Notes under the pieces: model-generated
Told to the model about the DNA's origin: nothing
Seen by the model: the letters and a program-made list of their open reading frames with translations, nothing else
The model's database searches: none
In this document: piece after piece, positions 23,859 to 33,456 of the stretch
Position numbering within the stretch: the first letter of the stretch is position 1
Layout: every line of letters starts with the position of its first letter
Origin: an uncultured Flavobacteriales bacterium
Lineage (GTDB): Bacteria; Bacteroidota; Bacteroidia; Flavobacteriales_D; Crocinitomicaceae
DNA length: 64,000 nucleotides
Assembly: GCA_937973685.1 (NCBI GenBank)
Contig: CALJKJ010000018.1
Location: 124,001-188,000 of the forward strand
Direction: 5' to 3'
Made by a program: the position numbers and the translations under genes

Positions 23859-25748
23859 ATGAAGACAGGACAAATTAATGTTTCAACGGAAAATATTTTT
23901 CCAATCATCAAAAAATTCTTGTATTCCGATCATGAGATTTTCTTACGAGAATTAGTTTCAAATGCTGTCGATGCTTCGCAAAAGTTGAAAGTACTTGCAG
24001 CTACAGGTGAATACAAAGGCGAATTGGGCGATTTAAAAGTCGAAGTACTTTTAGACAAAGAAGCTAAAACATTGACCATTCGCGATAATGGTATCGGTAT
24101 GACCGAAGAAGAAATTGACAAATACATCAATCAAATCGCTTTTTCAGGTGCTGAAGAATTTGTCAAAATGTACGAAGGGAAAGAAGGTGCTGAAAGCATT
24201 ATCGGACACTTTGGGTTGGGCTTTTATTCGGGATTCATGGTCGCTGAAAAGGTTCAAATTCAAACACTTGCTCGCTACGAAGGCGCTCAAGCGGTACAAT
24301 GGGAAAGTAATGGTTCGCCAGAATACACGATTACAAACATCGAAAAAACAACCAGAGGAACGGATATCGTATTATTCATTACCGAAGAATCAATTGAGTT
24401 TTTAGAAAAAACACGTATTCAGGGAATCCTAGATAAATACTGTAAGTTCTTGCCAATTCCAGTATTCTTTGGCAATAAAACCGAGTACATTGATTCTCCA
24501 GAAGGTGAAAAAGATGAGGACGGAAAAGTGAAGCGTGTATCAGTTGATGTGCCAAATCAAGTGAATAATCCATCTCCAGCTTGGACGAAAGCACCAGTTG
24601 ACTTGAAAGACGAAGATTACCAATCGTTTTACCGTGAATTGTATCCAATGACTTTCGAAGATCCATTGTTTCACATTCACTTAAATGTTGATTATCCGTT
24701 TAACTTGACTGGTATCTTATATTTCCCGAAAATCAAGGAAAATGTTGAGGTGCAACGCAACAAAATCAACTTGTATTGCAATCAAGTCTTCATTACCGAC
24801 TCAGTCGCAGAAATCGTACCTGAATTCTTGACCTTACTTCACGGAGTTATTGATTCTCCAGATATCCCATTAAACGTATCGCGCTCGTATTTGCAAAGTG
24901 ACAGCAACGTTAAAAAAATATCAGCACACATCACGAAAAAAGTCGCTGATAAATTAGCGGATATGTTCAAAAAAGACCGCGCTGATTTCGAAGCGAAATG
25001 GGATGATTTGAAAATATTTGTCGAATACGGAATGCTTTCTGATGATAAATTTGCTGAAAAAGCAAAATCGTTTGCCTTGGTTAAAAACACCGATGGTAAG
25101 TATTATACCTTAGACGAATTAAAAGAGCAACTTGCACCGCTTCAAACGAACAAAGACGGAAAAGTTGTAGCGCTTTACACGCACAGCTTGGAAGAACATT
25201 TTTCGTTTGTAAAACAAGCAAAAGACCGCGGTTATCAAGTAGCAATTATTGACGGACCTTTAGCACCGCACTGGATTTCAAAAATCGAACAAAGCATTGA
25301 AAATATTCAATTTGCTCGTGTTGATGCGGATACTTTGGATCATTTGATTCAAAAAGAGGGTGAATTGCCGTCTAAATTGACAGAGGAACAACAAAACTCG
25401 TTGAAACCTTTATTTGAATCAACAGTAAATGCGCAAAAATTCAAAGTGGAATTCAAATCAATGGCTGCGACAGATGCACCAATTATCATCACACAACCGG
25501 AGTTTATTCGCCGAATGATGGAACAACAACGAACAGGCGGTGGCGGTTTCTTTGGAGCGTTTCCTGAGACGTACAACCTTGTTGTAAATGCAAATCATGC
25601 AAAGGTCGAAAGCTTGTTGCAAATGAACGACGAATCGGAAAAAACAACCAAAGTGAAGCAATTAACCGATTTGGCTTTGCTTTCTCAAGGAATGTTAAAA
25701 GGAGAGGAGTTGACGAATTTCATTGAAAGAAGCATCGAATTTATCTAA
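23859..25748 (+). CDS. htpG: Molecular chaperone HtpG (Hsp90)
   Basis: A 629-aa bacterial Hsp90. The ATG at 23859 gives the usual start MKTGQINVSTENIFPIIKK; an in-frame TTG 30 bases earlier adds unrelated residues. The N-terminal GHKL ATPase domain has ELVSNAVDAS (catalytic Glu and Mg-binding Asn), DNGIGMT, and GHFGLGFYSGFM (lid and G-motif). The middle domain (about 230-500) has the conserved SRSYLQSD segment with its catalytic-loop arginine. The C-terminal dimerisation domain is short, as in bacteria. Acts in the cytoplasm on stress-damaged clients. A strong terminator follows at 25763-25798. Confidence 0.97.
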   Translation: MKTGQINVSTENIFPIIKKFLYSDHEIFLRELVSNAVDASQKLKVLAATGEYKGELGDLKVEVLLDKEAKTLTIRDNGIGMTEEEIDKYINQIAFSGAEEFVKMYEGKEGAESIIGHFGLGFYSGFMVAEKVQIQTLARYEGAQAVQWESNGSPEYTITNIEKTTRGTDIVLFITEESIEFLEKTRIQGILDKYCKFLPIPVFFGNKTEYIDSPEGEKDEDGKVKRVSVDVPNQVNNPSPAWTKAPVDLKDEDYQSFYRELYPMTFEDPLFHIHLNVDYPFNLTGILYFPKIKENVEVQRNKINLYCNQVFITDSVAEIVPEFLTLLHGVIDSPDIPLNVSRSYLQSDSNVKKISAHITKKVADKLADMFKKDRADFEAKWDDLKIFVEYGMLSDDKFAEKAKSFALVKNTDGKYYTLDELKEQLAPLQTNKDGKVVALYTHSLEEHFSFVKQAKDRGYQVAIIDGPLAPHWISKIEQSIENIQFARVDADTLDHLIQKEGELPSKLTEEQQNSLKPLFESTVNAQKFKVEFKSMAATDAPIIITQPEFIRRMMEQQRTGGGGFFGAFPETYNLVVNANHAKVESLLQMNDESEKTTKVKQLTDLALLSQGMLKGEELTNFIERSIEFI

Positions 25749-25762
25749 AAAAATGTATCATT

Positions 25763-25798
25763 GTCCCGCAAATCAATTTGCGGGACTTTATTTTTTAT
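25763..25798 (+). terminator. Intrinsic terminator after htpG
   Basis: Perfect 11-bp stem GTCCCGCAAAT / ATTTGCGGGAC with a nominal CA loop, followed by TTTATTTTTT, 14 bases after the htpG stop. It runs right up to the likely start of the next gene. Confidence 0.88.
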
Positions 25799-25801
25799 AA
25801 C

Positions 25802-26578
25802 GTGTATAGTATCGTTTTTGCCATATTGGCGTTTATTTTATTCAAAGGCAATTTCTTATTTGCTTTTTTAGGTTTGTTAATTGGAGGTACAATTGATAAT
25901 GCTGTTCGCTCAAGAAAAGCGGGTGGAGGAGCATCCAATCAAAGAGGAAATCGCCAATCTTTCCAAGATATATTTGAGTTTTACCGCCAACAAACCCAAC
26001 GATACGATTTTCCAACCCAATTAGTCGCACTTTCTGCTTACATGATGAAAAGTGATGGCAAAGTTGTCAAGTCAGAACTAAACTTCGTAAAAACATTTTT
26101 AGCGCAACAGTTTGGTTCAAACTTTAATGTTCAACATTTACAAACGTTAAAGCAGTTTTTAGATGCTCCACGTATTCCAATCGAAGAAATTTGTGCGGAT
26201 ATTCGAATGAGAGCGCAAGAAGAAATACGCATTCAATTATTACATTATCTCTTTGGAATTGCTCAATCGGATGGCGAAGTTTCGGATGCGGAAATAAAAA
26301 CACTGCAATACCTTTCTCAGCTATTACAAGTCCCTCCAATGGATTTCAGATCCGTTCAAGGCATGTTCAAACGCAATTTAGATGCCGATTACGACGTCTT
26401 GGGCATTGAAAAGTCTGCATCTGATGAAGAAGTGAAAAAAGCATACCGTAAAATGGCGGTGCGCTATCACCCGGATAAAGTTGCATCGCTAGGTGAAGAA
26501 TACCAAAAAGGCGCAAAAGAGAAATTTCAGTCAATCCAGCAAGCTTACGATAACATCAAAAAAGCACGCGGATTGTAA
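25802..26578 (+). CDS. Membrane-anchored TerB / J-domain (DjlA-like) protein
   Basis: About 258 aa from a GTG at 25802. An in-frame TTG at 25778 lies inside the htpG terminator stem and is unlikely. A hydrophobic N-terminus (FAILAFILF...FLFAFLGLLIGG) anchors the protein. A glycine/arginine linker precedes a TerB-like helical domain (about 55-185, with acidic turns MKSDGKVVKSEL and AQSDGEVSDAEI), and the C-terminal J-domain has the HPD tripeptide in RYHPDK. This order matches DjlA, a co-chaperone that stimulates DnaK ATPase at the membrane. Position after htpG puts two chaperone-system genes side by side. No ATG is available, so the start is uncertain. Confidence 0.85.
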   Translation: MYSIVFAILAFILFKGNFLFAFLGLLIGGTIDNAVRSRKAGGGASNQRGNRQSFQDIFEFYRQQTQRYDFPTQLVALSAYMMKSDGKVVKSELNFVKTFLAQQFGSNFNVQHLQTLKQFLDAPRIPIEEICADIRMRAQEEIRIQLLHYLFGIAQSDGEVSDAEIKTLQYLSQLLQVPPMDFRSVQGMFKRNLDADYDVLGIEKSASDEEVKKAYRKMAVRYHPDKVASLGEEYQKGAKEKFQSIQQAYDNIKKARGL

Positions 26579-26702
26579 TTTTGTTTTTAGTTTGAATTAA
26601 TTATTGTATATTTAACAATAAGTAATTTTTTGTTTTCCAAAGGGGACGGTATCAAATCGCTTAAAAGAAGGCGCTTTTGCCACAACTAAACAACAGGAAG
26701 AC

Positions 26703-27506
26703 ATGAAAAAAAGATTACTTTTCGCTCAACTTTTTGCGGGTACTTTATTATTTGCACAAGTTTCACCAATTAACTTCGAAAGTAACGGAAACGGCGCAAG
26801 CTGGAATTGGGTTGCATTCGAAAACAGTACACAAACAACCATTGAATTTGTCGCAAATCCAAATGTTGCAACACCAAATACGTCAGCTACAGTTGTCAAA
26901 TTCACAGCAAAACAAGCAGGTCAACCATGGGCAGGATGTGAAACGCCACATGGAGCTGGTGTTGGAACTTTTACATTAAATGCAACCAATTGTTATGTAA
27001 AGATATTAGTTTGGAAACCTGTTATTAGTGATGTGGGAATTAAATTCGCAACTCCTTCTGGTGCTTCAACTGGTGAAATAAAAGTTCCAAATACCTTAAT
27101 TAATCAATGGGAAGAATTAACGTTTGATTTTTCTGGAATTATCGGCTTGCCTTCTTCATCTGGCATTGATCAATTAATTGTTTTTCCTGACTTTTTAGCA
27201 CGTTCTACAGATCACATTTGTTATTTTGACAACATCCGCTTTGGAAGTAGTTCTTTAGCACTAGAAGAATCTTCAGATGCGAATCAATTGATTTATCCAA
27301 TGCCTTTTCAAGATGAAATCACACTTGGAGCAGTTCAAATTGGTTCTATGATTTCGATCAATGATGCAACAGGAAATCGTGTTTTGGAACAACAAGTTGA
27401 TTCTGAAACAATGACATGTATTACAACAGGCTTGTTATCAGGAGTTTATTTTGTTAATTACGTTGCTACAAACGGTAAAACAACGGTTCAGAAAATAATC
27501 AAGTAA
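26703..27506 (+). CDS. T9SS-sorted secreted protein with carbohydrate-binding-like domain
   Basis: A 267-aa exported protein. Signal peptide MKKRLLFAQLFAGTLLFAQ. The central 165 residues read as a jelly-roll: INFESNGNGASWNW..., a WEELTFDFSG strand and ICYFDNIRFG, a pattern common in galactose-binding-like/CBM modules attached to T9SS cargo. The C-terminal 75 residues are a type A sorting domain (LIYPMPFQDEITL, then GVYFVNYVATNGKTTVQKII). It probably binds polysaccharide at the cell surface; no catalytic residues are seen. It converges on the methylase gene with 5 bases between stops. Confidence 0.8.
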   Translation: MKKRLLFAQLFAGTLLFAQVSPINFESNGNGASWNWVAFENSTQTTIEFVANPNVATPNTSATVVKFTAKQAGQPWAGCETPHGAGVGTFTLNATNCYVKILVWKPVISDVGIKFATPSGASTGEIKVPNTLINQWEELTFDFSGIIGLPSSSGIDQLIVFPDFLARSTDHICYFDNIRFGSSSLALEESSDANQLIYPMPFQDEITLGAVQIGSMISINDATGNRVLEQQVDSETMTCITTGLLSGVYFVNYVATNGKTTVQKIIK

Positions 27507-27511
27507 ACGTT

Positions 27512-28225
27512 TTATTGCGTTTTACCAATCGCAAACATGGTTGGTTGTTTTGAAATATCATACGCGTTCTCTCGCCAATCTTTGATAGAACGCGTGTGTA
27601 TTTGTTCTGTATAAGTTGTCAAATTGGAGGCAACACACAGCATCGTATCATCTGCAAGAATATTCACCAAGTCTTCAAATACATGCATCGAACGAAAAGG
27701 AGTATCCATGAAAAGCTGTGTTTCTCCACTTCTTCTCACTTTCGCTTCTAAATCTCTCAATTTCTTGATGCGTACTTTTTGTTCTTTTGGTAAATAACCA
27801 TGAAATGCAAATTGTTGACCATTCATACCGCTTCCAATCAAAGTCAATAAAATTGAACTTGGTCCAACAGTTGGCACTACTCGGATTTCATGTTCATGCG
27901 CAAGGGCAACCAATACAGCTCCTGGATCTGCAATGCCTGCACAACCAGCCTCACTGATAATTCCCACATCATTTCCTTCTTTCAACAAACGAATGATCGG
28001 AGTCAACTCTGGTGCAGTAGTATTTTTTGTAAGAATTGAGAACTGAGAATCGTCAATTGGAAAAGTACGGTCCATTTTACGCAACAACCGACGCGCTGAT
28101 TTCAATTCTTCCACAGCAAAAAAGCGCAAACCTGTTGCAATTTCCTCCACTTGTTTTGGAATGATTTGATCGGTAGTTTCACTCCCTAACGTATTCGGAA
28201 TTAAGTATAATGTGCCTTTTGCCAT
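27512..28225 (-). CDS. RsmI-like tetrapyrrole-methylase family SAM methyltransferase
   Basis: A 237-aa protein of the tetrapyrrole (corrin/porphyrin) methylase fold, related to RsmI, which 2'-O-methylates C1402 of 16S rRNA. Visible: GTLYLIPNTLG at the start, the SEAGCAGIADPGA loop that corresponds to RsmI's SDAGTPxISDPG, the PTVGPSSILLTLIGSGMNG segment, and FHGYLPKE. The altered SEAGCAGIADPG is typical of a second, shorter Bacteroidota group annotated simply as SAM-dependent methyltransferase, so the RNA target should not be taken for granted. It starts 2 bases after the phosphatase stop: a two-gene operon. Confidence 0.85.
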   Translation of the reverse strand: MAKGTLYLIPNTLGSETTDQIIPKQVEEIATGLRFFAVEELKSARRLLRKMDRTFPIDDSQFSILTKNTTAPELTPIIRLLKEGNDVGIISEAGCAGIADPGAVLVALAHEHEIRVVPTVGPSSILLTLIGSGMNGQQFAFHGYLPKEQKVRIKKLRDLEAKVRRSGETQLFMDTPFRSMHVFEDLVNILADDTMLCVASNLTTYTEQIHTRSIKDWRENAYDISKQPTMFAIGKTQ

Positions 28226-28227
28226 GA

Positions 28228-28689
28228 TTATTTTGTAAATGTATTTTTAATAAATGCGTCGGTTGCTTTTTCTAATAGCGCAATGACGTCATTAAATGCT
28301 TGTTCACCGTCGTAATAGGGATCGGGAACCTCTAAATCTTGATCCGGATAGAGTTCGTTTAAGTACAAACTCACTTTTTCCTTATCAGCTTTCGTTCTTG
28401 CTAATGCGAGGACATTTTTGTAATTCGATTTGTCCATCACAAAAATCCGATCAAATGAATCAAAATCGGATACTTGAAATTGTCGTGCACGCAAATGATC
28501 GATGGATACACCAGCTTTTTTTGCGTACTTACGCATCCGTTCATCAGCTTGTGAACCGATATGGTAATTGGCAGTTCCTGCCGAATCAACTTCAATATCA
28601 AGCTGTTGCAATGTAGATTTATGAGAAAGCCAGCCTTCCGCCATCGGCGAGCGACAAATATTTCCCAAACAAACCATCAAAACACGCAT
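28228..28689 (-). CDS. Low molecular weight protein-tyrosine phosphatase
   Basis: A 153-aa LMW-PTP. The P-loop CLGNICRS (C-x5-R-S) starts at Cys7, and the general-acid aspartate is in VPDPYYDG (near 121-127), both in the expected places. It removes phosphate from protein tyrosines (or arginines in some relatives). No tyrosine kinase is next to it, so the substrate is unknown. Co-transcribed with the RsmI-like gene. Confidence 0.92.
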   Translation of the reverse strand: MRVLMVCLGNICRSPMAEGWLSHKSTLQQLDIEVDSAGTANYHIGSQADERMRKYAKKAGVSIDHLRARQFQVSDFDSFDRIFVMDKSNYKNVLALARTKADKEKVSLYLNELYPDQDLEVPDPYYDGEQAFNDVIALLEKATDAFIKNTFTK

Positions 28690-28867
28690 CTTTTTACTTT
28701 CTCATACAAAGATAGCAACTTTCTACTCATACACAGAACGTTCAATCGTTAAGATGCTTTGTTCTTTAATAATTGTAGTTTATTCATTTGCTTCATTTTC
28801 TGTGAAACGAATTGATAGTTCGTTGTTATTAAATAACTATATTAGTTCAGAACCAACACGTTATACT

Positions 28868-29737
28868 ATGAGACAACTAAAAATTGTAAAGCAAGTTACC
28901 AATCGGGAAAATGCTTCTTTGGACAAGTATTTACAAGAAATTGCACGTGTTGAATTAATCACAGCCGAGGAAGAAGTCATGCTTGCTCGACGTATCAAAG
29001 AAGGTGATAAATTGGCATTGGAACGCTTGACAAAAGCTAACTTACGTTTCGTTGTTTCCGTTTCCAAGCAATACCAAAACCAAGGATTGTCCTTGCCAGA
29101 TCTCATAAACGAAGGTAATTTAGGCTTGATCAAAGCTGCTGAACGCTTCGATGAAACAAGAGGATTTAAATTTATTTCGTATGCTGTTTGGTGGATACGT
29201 CAATCCATACTTCAAGCGTTAGCAGAACAAGCACGTATTGTTCGTTTACCGTTGAATAAAATTGGTTCAATCAATAAAATAAATCGTGCATACAGTGAGT
29301 TGGAACAACAATACGAACGCCCGCCAACCGCAGATGAATTAGCAGAGCATTTGGAATGTTCCGTTGAAGATGTGCGCCAATCACTAGCAAATTCTGGAAG
29401 ACATGTTTCTATGGATGCTCCATTGATTGAAGGAGAAGAATCTTCGTCAAGCATGTATGATGTCTTGCCAAATGATGCGTTAGCAAGTCCAGATGAAAAC
29501 GTGATGTTAGAATCCTTACAACAAGACATTGAACGATCGTTATTGAGTTTATCTGGAAGAGAAAGCGATGTTGTACGCTTGTTTTATGGTTTAAATGGAA
29601 AAACGGCTTTGTCGCTTGAAGAAATTGGTCAGCGTTTCGATTTAACAAGAGAACGTGTGCGACAAATCAAAGAAAAAGCAATTAGAAGATTGAAACACAC
29701 CTCGCGTTGCCGTTCATTAAAAACCTACTTGGGTTAA
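28868..29737 (+). CDS. rpoD: RNA polymerase primary sigma factor RpoD/SigA
   Basis: A 289-aa housekeeping sigma factor. The ATG at 28868 gives the family start MRQLKIVKQVTNRENASLDKYLQEI; the frame is open 38 codons further up but that extension has no family resemblance. Region 1.1 is absent, as is normal in Bacteroidota. Region 2 (RFVVSVSKQYQNQGL, LPDLINEGNLGLIKAAERFD, FKFISYAVWWIRQSI), region 3 and region 4 (LSLEEIGQRFDLTRERVRQIKEKAIRRLKH) are complete. It directs RNA polymerase to TTG/TAnnTTTG promoters such as those noted in this window. It overlaps the end of the convergent priA gene by 4 bases. Confidence 0.96.
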   Translation: MRQLKIVKQVTNRENASLDKYLQEIARVELITAEEEVMLARRIKEGDKLALERLTKANLRFVVSVSKQYQNQGLSLPDLINEGNLGLIKAAERFDETRGFKFISYAVWWIRQSILQALAEQARIVRLPLNKIGSINKINRAYSELEQQYERPPTADELAEHLECSVEDVRQSLANSGRHVSMDAPLIEGEESSSSMYDVLPNDALASPDENVMLESLQQDIERSLLSLSGRESDVVRLFYGLNGKTALSLEEIGQRFDLTRERVRQIKEKAIRRLKHTSRCRSLKTYLG

Positions 29738-32217
29738 TTTGGATCTACATCCACTATTAAGCGAATTGACCGATAAGTAGGGTTGCTGTAAAATTGATCG
29801 GTTAATTCATGTAATCGCTCTTTGACCTTTTTCTGAGGAGCATCGTGTTCTACTTTTAGCATTATTTCTTTCAAATAATAATTCTGAATACGCGCTATAA
29901 CAGGAAATTCTGGTCCTAAGACACGTTCTTGAAAGACAGTTCGCAACAATTGACTGAAATGATTAGCAGCATCAGAAACCAAATCTCTGTCTCTGTGTTT
30001 TAGAGTGAACTTAATCAACTTGTAAAATGGCGGGTAATGATAATTGCGTCGTTCAATAATCTCATTCGATGCAAAAGCAGTGTAATTGTGCGCAATTACT
30101 TGTTGGATTACCCAATGATCAGGATTACCCGTTTGTATGATTACTCGTCCACGTTTGTTTCTTCTGCCAGATCTACCTGCAACTTGACTCATTAATTGAA
30201 ACGAACGTTCAAATGCCCTGAAATCTGTTTTATTCAACATCATATCTGCATCTAGAATCCCAACCAATCCAACATCATTAAAGTCCAAGCCTTTTGCAAT
30301 CATTTGTGTTCCAATCAAAATGTCAATCGACCGATTTTCGAAGGATTCAATAATCTTTAAATAGCCATTTTTGTTGCGAGTGGTATCGAAGTCCATTCGT
30401 GCTATACGCGCATCTGGAAGTAACAACGCTAAGTCATCTTCTAATTTTTCGGTTCCAAACCCAAGCATTTTCAATCGATTACTGCCACAAGCTGGACATG
30501 TTCCAATGGGAGCAATTTGATAACTACAATGGTGACATTTTAATATATTGGCATGTTTGTGGTAATTCAAAGTCGTGTCACAATTCTTGCAATTTGGACT
30601 AAAACCACACAACTCACAAGTCCAAATAGGAGTATAGCCTCTTCTGTTTTGAAACAAGATGATTTGTTCGTTACGCTCCAATGCTGCTTTAATTTCTTCC
30701 AATAAAAAACTTGAAAAATGACCATTTACCGTCTTTTCAATGCGTTCTTTTTTCATGTCCGCACAGAAAATTTCAGGCAAGAGAACTTGCGAAAAACGTT
30801 CATTCAAAGTTACATAGCCATACTTTCCTTCTTGTGCATTTTGGTATGATTCTATGGAAGGTGTAGCAGAACCTAATACTGTTTTTGCTTTGAAATAATG
30901 TGCCAAAACTATACTTATATCACGAGCATTATAGCGCGGAGAAGGATCGTGTTGTTTGTATGATGATTCGTGTTCTTCGTCAACAATGACCAATCCTAAA
31001 TCTTGAAACGGTAGAAAAACAGCAGAGCGCGCCCCAACAACGATTCTAAATTCATTGGGATCATTCGCTAGTACTTTGTTCCAAATTTCAACACGTTCGT
31101 TGGCGTTAAAGCGAGAGTGATACACACCAATTTGTTTCCCAAAATAGACTGTTAATCGCTGAATTAACTGTGTCGTCAATGCAATTTCTGGAATCAAAAA
31201 CAGGATTTGCTTACCGTTTTTTAATGCATTTTCTATTAAATGAATGTATAGCTCGGTTTTACCAGATCCAGTAATTCCATGCAATAAAACTGTGTCTTTT
31301 GTTGTTAATTGTTCTTGAATCGATTGGTATGCAATTTCTTGTCCTTTGGAAAGAATCGGAAAACTATCTGTTAGCATTTGTGCCGATTGAATCCGAGAGA
31401 TTTCCAGTCGTTCAAAGCGAATAACTCCATTTTTTTCAAGTGTATTCATTGCAGACAGCGAACAACCTTCCTCTTCCAATGCTTTGCGTAAGATGGGTGT
31501 AACTTCTCCAGCGATAAAACCACCTAATTTTAATAAATGAAGTAATACTGCTTCTTGTTTTCCACTTGATTTTTTACCCTGTAATTTTTCAAATACGTCA
31601 TTGAGTGCCTGATCACTGCGGTAAGCTTCTTGTAAAACAACAAACAAAGCGGTTTTAGCGGTGAATTTGTTGTTTAATTCTTCTTGTGTTAAAACAGCTC
31701 TTTTTTCTATTAATCGCTTAATGATTGGTTGAATTGTTTTTATACCTGCAATTTCAGAGATCTCTTTCAAATCAAGCGTCTCCTGCATACTCAAGGCTTC
31801 AATAATCAGAAATTCGCGATCATCTAGCGGTGTGTTTTGTTCATCAAAATCGGGGTGGAGAACCACTTTAGTTTCACTAGCTAATTTGAAATTAGCAGGA
31901 AGCGCGGCATTCATTACATCTCCAATTGGTGCCATGTAATATTGTGCAATCCAATTCCAAAATTGATAGTGTTTCAGACTTATTAATGGTGCATCGTCCA
32001 ACACATGTTCGATATACTTTGCTTGATAGAGTGTTGGAACATTTTGGTGTATTTTTGTGACAATTCCAGTATAAAATTTCCCTTTGCCAAACGGTACAAT
32101 AACACGCGTGAACAGTTGCACCGATTCGTTCATTTCGAAAGGAACGCGGTAAGTAAACTCATTACTTAATGAGATTGGGAGGATTATGTCAACAAAAAGT
32201 GTAATGCGTTCACTCAT
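29734..32217 (-). CDS. priA: Primosomal protein N' (replication restart helicase PriA)
   Basis: An 827-aa superfamily 2 DNA helicase that reloads the replisome at stalled forks. An N-terminal DNA 3'-end binding domain and winged-helix region occupy about 1-270. The helicase core starts with Walker A HGITGSGKTE (near 311-320) and DEEH (Walker B). The zinc module with four CxxC-type pairs (CELCGFSPNCKNC, CHHC, CPACG) is at about 535-580. Motif VI is VAGRSGR. The length is slightly over the E. coli protein. Its 3' end overlaps rpoD by 4 bases in convergent orientation. Confidence 0.96.
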   Translation of the reverse strand: MSERITLFVDIILPISLSNEFTYRVPFEMNESVQLFTRVIVPFGKGKFYTGIVTKIHQNVPTLYQAKYIEHVLDDAPLISLKHYQFWNWIAQYYMAPIGDVMNAALPANFKLASETKVVLHPDFDEQNTPLDDREFLIIEALSMQETLDLKEISEIAGIKTIQPIIKRLIEKRAVLTQEELNNKFTAKTALFVVLQEAYRSDQALNDVFEKLQGKKSSGKQEAVLLHLLKLGGFIAGEVTPILRKALEEEGCSLSAMNTLEKNGVIRFERLEISRIQSAQMLTDSFPILSKGQEIAYQSIQEQLTTKDTVLLHGITGSGKTELYIHLIENALKNGKQILFLIPEIALTTQLIQRLTVYFGKQIGVYHSRFNANERVEIWNKVLANDPNEFRIVVGARSAVFLPFQDLGLVIVDEEHESSYKQHDPSPRYNARDISIVLAHYFKAKTVLGSATPSIESYQNAQEGKYGYVTLNERFSQVLLPEIFCADMKKERIEKTVNGHFSSFLLEEIKAALERNEQIILFQNRRGYTPIWTCELCGFSPNCKNCDTTLNYHKHANILKCHHCSYQIAPIGTCPACGSNRLKMLGFGTEKLEDDLALLLPDARIARMDFDTTRNKNGYLKIIESFENRSIDILIGTQMIAKGLDFNDVGLVGILDADMMLNKTDFRAFERSFQLMSQVAGRSGRRNKRGRVIIQTGNPDHWVIQQVIAHNYTAFASNEIIERRNYHYPPFYKLIKFTLKHRDRDLVSDAANHFSQLLRTVFQERVLGPEFPVIARIQNYYLKEIMLKVEHDAPQKKVKERLHELTDQFYSNPTYRSIRLIVDVDPN

Positions 32218-32242
32218 GACGTAAAGTTAAACAACTACCATT

Positions 32243-32272
32243 AAAAAAGCCCTATTTTTAAAACAGGGCTTT
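32243..32272 (-). terminator. Intrinsic terminator upstream of priA
   Basis: Stem AAAGCCCT / AGGGCTTT with an 11-base loop. On the minus strand it ends in a six-T run, 7 bases after the stop of the DUF4249-like gene, so it ends the patatin-VOC-DUF4249 transcript before priA. Confidence 0.8.
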
Positions 32273-32279
32273 CAATTTT

Positions 32280-33377
32280 TTATTGACATACAAAGCTTTC
32301 GCCATTTGCTATATCTGTAGGATGGTCACTACAGAAAAGTAAGTTACCAGTTATAGGTCCTGTACAAAGTTCAATAACAGAATTTTTATCAATTCCTCGC
32401 GTATACGGTTGGAAATTTTGCCATTTTATTTTTGTTTGACTGACTTTAAAACGAGAGGAGAACAAACCGATTGCTCCACGCCCGTCGCTAGTAATTAAAT
32501 TGGTAAATGTTGGTTTATTTTGAGCCAAAGAAGAACTAGGTTTGTTAATGAGAATATACTTACTCAAATCATCAGTACCACCTGTGAATGTTAACATTAT
32601 TTTCGTAAACTGTCGTTTTGTTATTGTAGGGTCATTGGTGACATTAGTTTTGATTAATTCAAAGAAATTTTTCCCGTTTGCTAAAAAAGTAGAACTTGTT
32701 CCTTGAATATCATCGCCATTTAATTCCCCTAATTTCCAAACAAATGATTTTTCAACGGGGTTACCATTGAAGTATTCGTCAAAATAAACCGTTAATCGAG
32801 CATCGATAATTTTTGCATTTCCGTTGTTAACCTTGCACGTTTGATTGGTATATGAAACCACGCCATTTACAGCCGCCATAAAGTTGAATGATCCTAATGG
32901 ATTTGGATTTGTAATACCAAGACCTCCAGTCATTGCTGTTTCTCCTGTTACCGTAAATTCACCATTATTGATGATTGCTTTCATTCGGTAAATTGCATTT
33001 GTTTTCAAAGGAGCTGCAGACGTAGTTTCAAAATAATAGCACTTTTGGTCAGGGCTGTAAAAAGCACCGGGCTCCTTATTTGTAATGATTGTATCATTTA
33101 ACGTCCAAGTTCGGGTAACTTGGTTCATGATAACTTCTTCTACGGTGCAATCAACTTGATCAAAATAGCTGGAATCAGCAATTTGAGCAACATCTATTGC
33201 ATTGTTAGTACCAGAAAATGTGCGGGTAATTTTAATGTAATGTACCGTGTCAGTTGCATCTAACAATCCATAAATAACAGGAACTTGTTTTGCATTTGGA
33301 TTACTTTCAATTTCTTCATTACAAGAAACGAATAACAAAGCTATTGGTAATAAGAAAATGAAACGCATAATTTTCAT
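32280..33377 (-). CDS. DUF4249-like lipoprotein
   Basis: A 365-aa lipoprotein from the ATG at 33377 (MKIMRFIFLLPIALLFVSC, lipidation cysteine at 19). An upstream in-frame start would add 24 residues before the signal. The mature part resembles DUF4249, a Bacteroidota family of beta-rich surface or periplasmic proteins: VPVIYGLLDATDTVHYIKITRTF near the start (broken here by family variation), then GETAMTGGL. In other genomes DUF4249 proteins often accompany TonB-dependent receptors; none is adjacent here. It is 79 bases after the double-VOC gene and ahead of the terminator at 32243. Confidence 0.7.
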   Translation of the reverse strand: MKIMRFIFLLPIALLFVSCNEEIESNPNAKQVPVIYGLLDATDTVHYIKITRTFSGTNNAIDVAQIADSSYFDQVDCTVEEVIMNQVTRTWTLNDTIITNKEPGAFYSPDQKCYYFETTSAAPLKTNAIYRMKAIINNGEFTVTGETAMTGGLGITNPNPLGSFNFMAAVNGVVSYTNQTCKVNNGNAKIIDARLTVYFDEYFNGNPVEKSFVWKLGELNGDDIQGTSSTFLANGKNFFELIKTNVTNDPTITKRQFTKIMLTFTGGTDDLSKYILINKPSSSLAQNKPTFTNLITSDGRGAIGLFSSRFKVSQTKIKWQNFQPYTRGIDKNSVIELCTGPITGNLLFCSDHPTDIANGESFVCQ

Positions 33378-33456
33378 ATGATGATAATTTCTATCAAAAA
33401 TAACAAATTTATTCAACTTACAAGGCACATTAAAATCAGTTAACCACACGGTTTAC

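Noticed and set aside
28754..28867. 38-codon N-terminal extension of the sigma factor
   Set aside because: The residues do not resemble sigma region 1.1. The ATG at 28868 gives the family's usual start and length.
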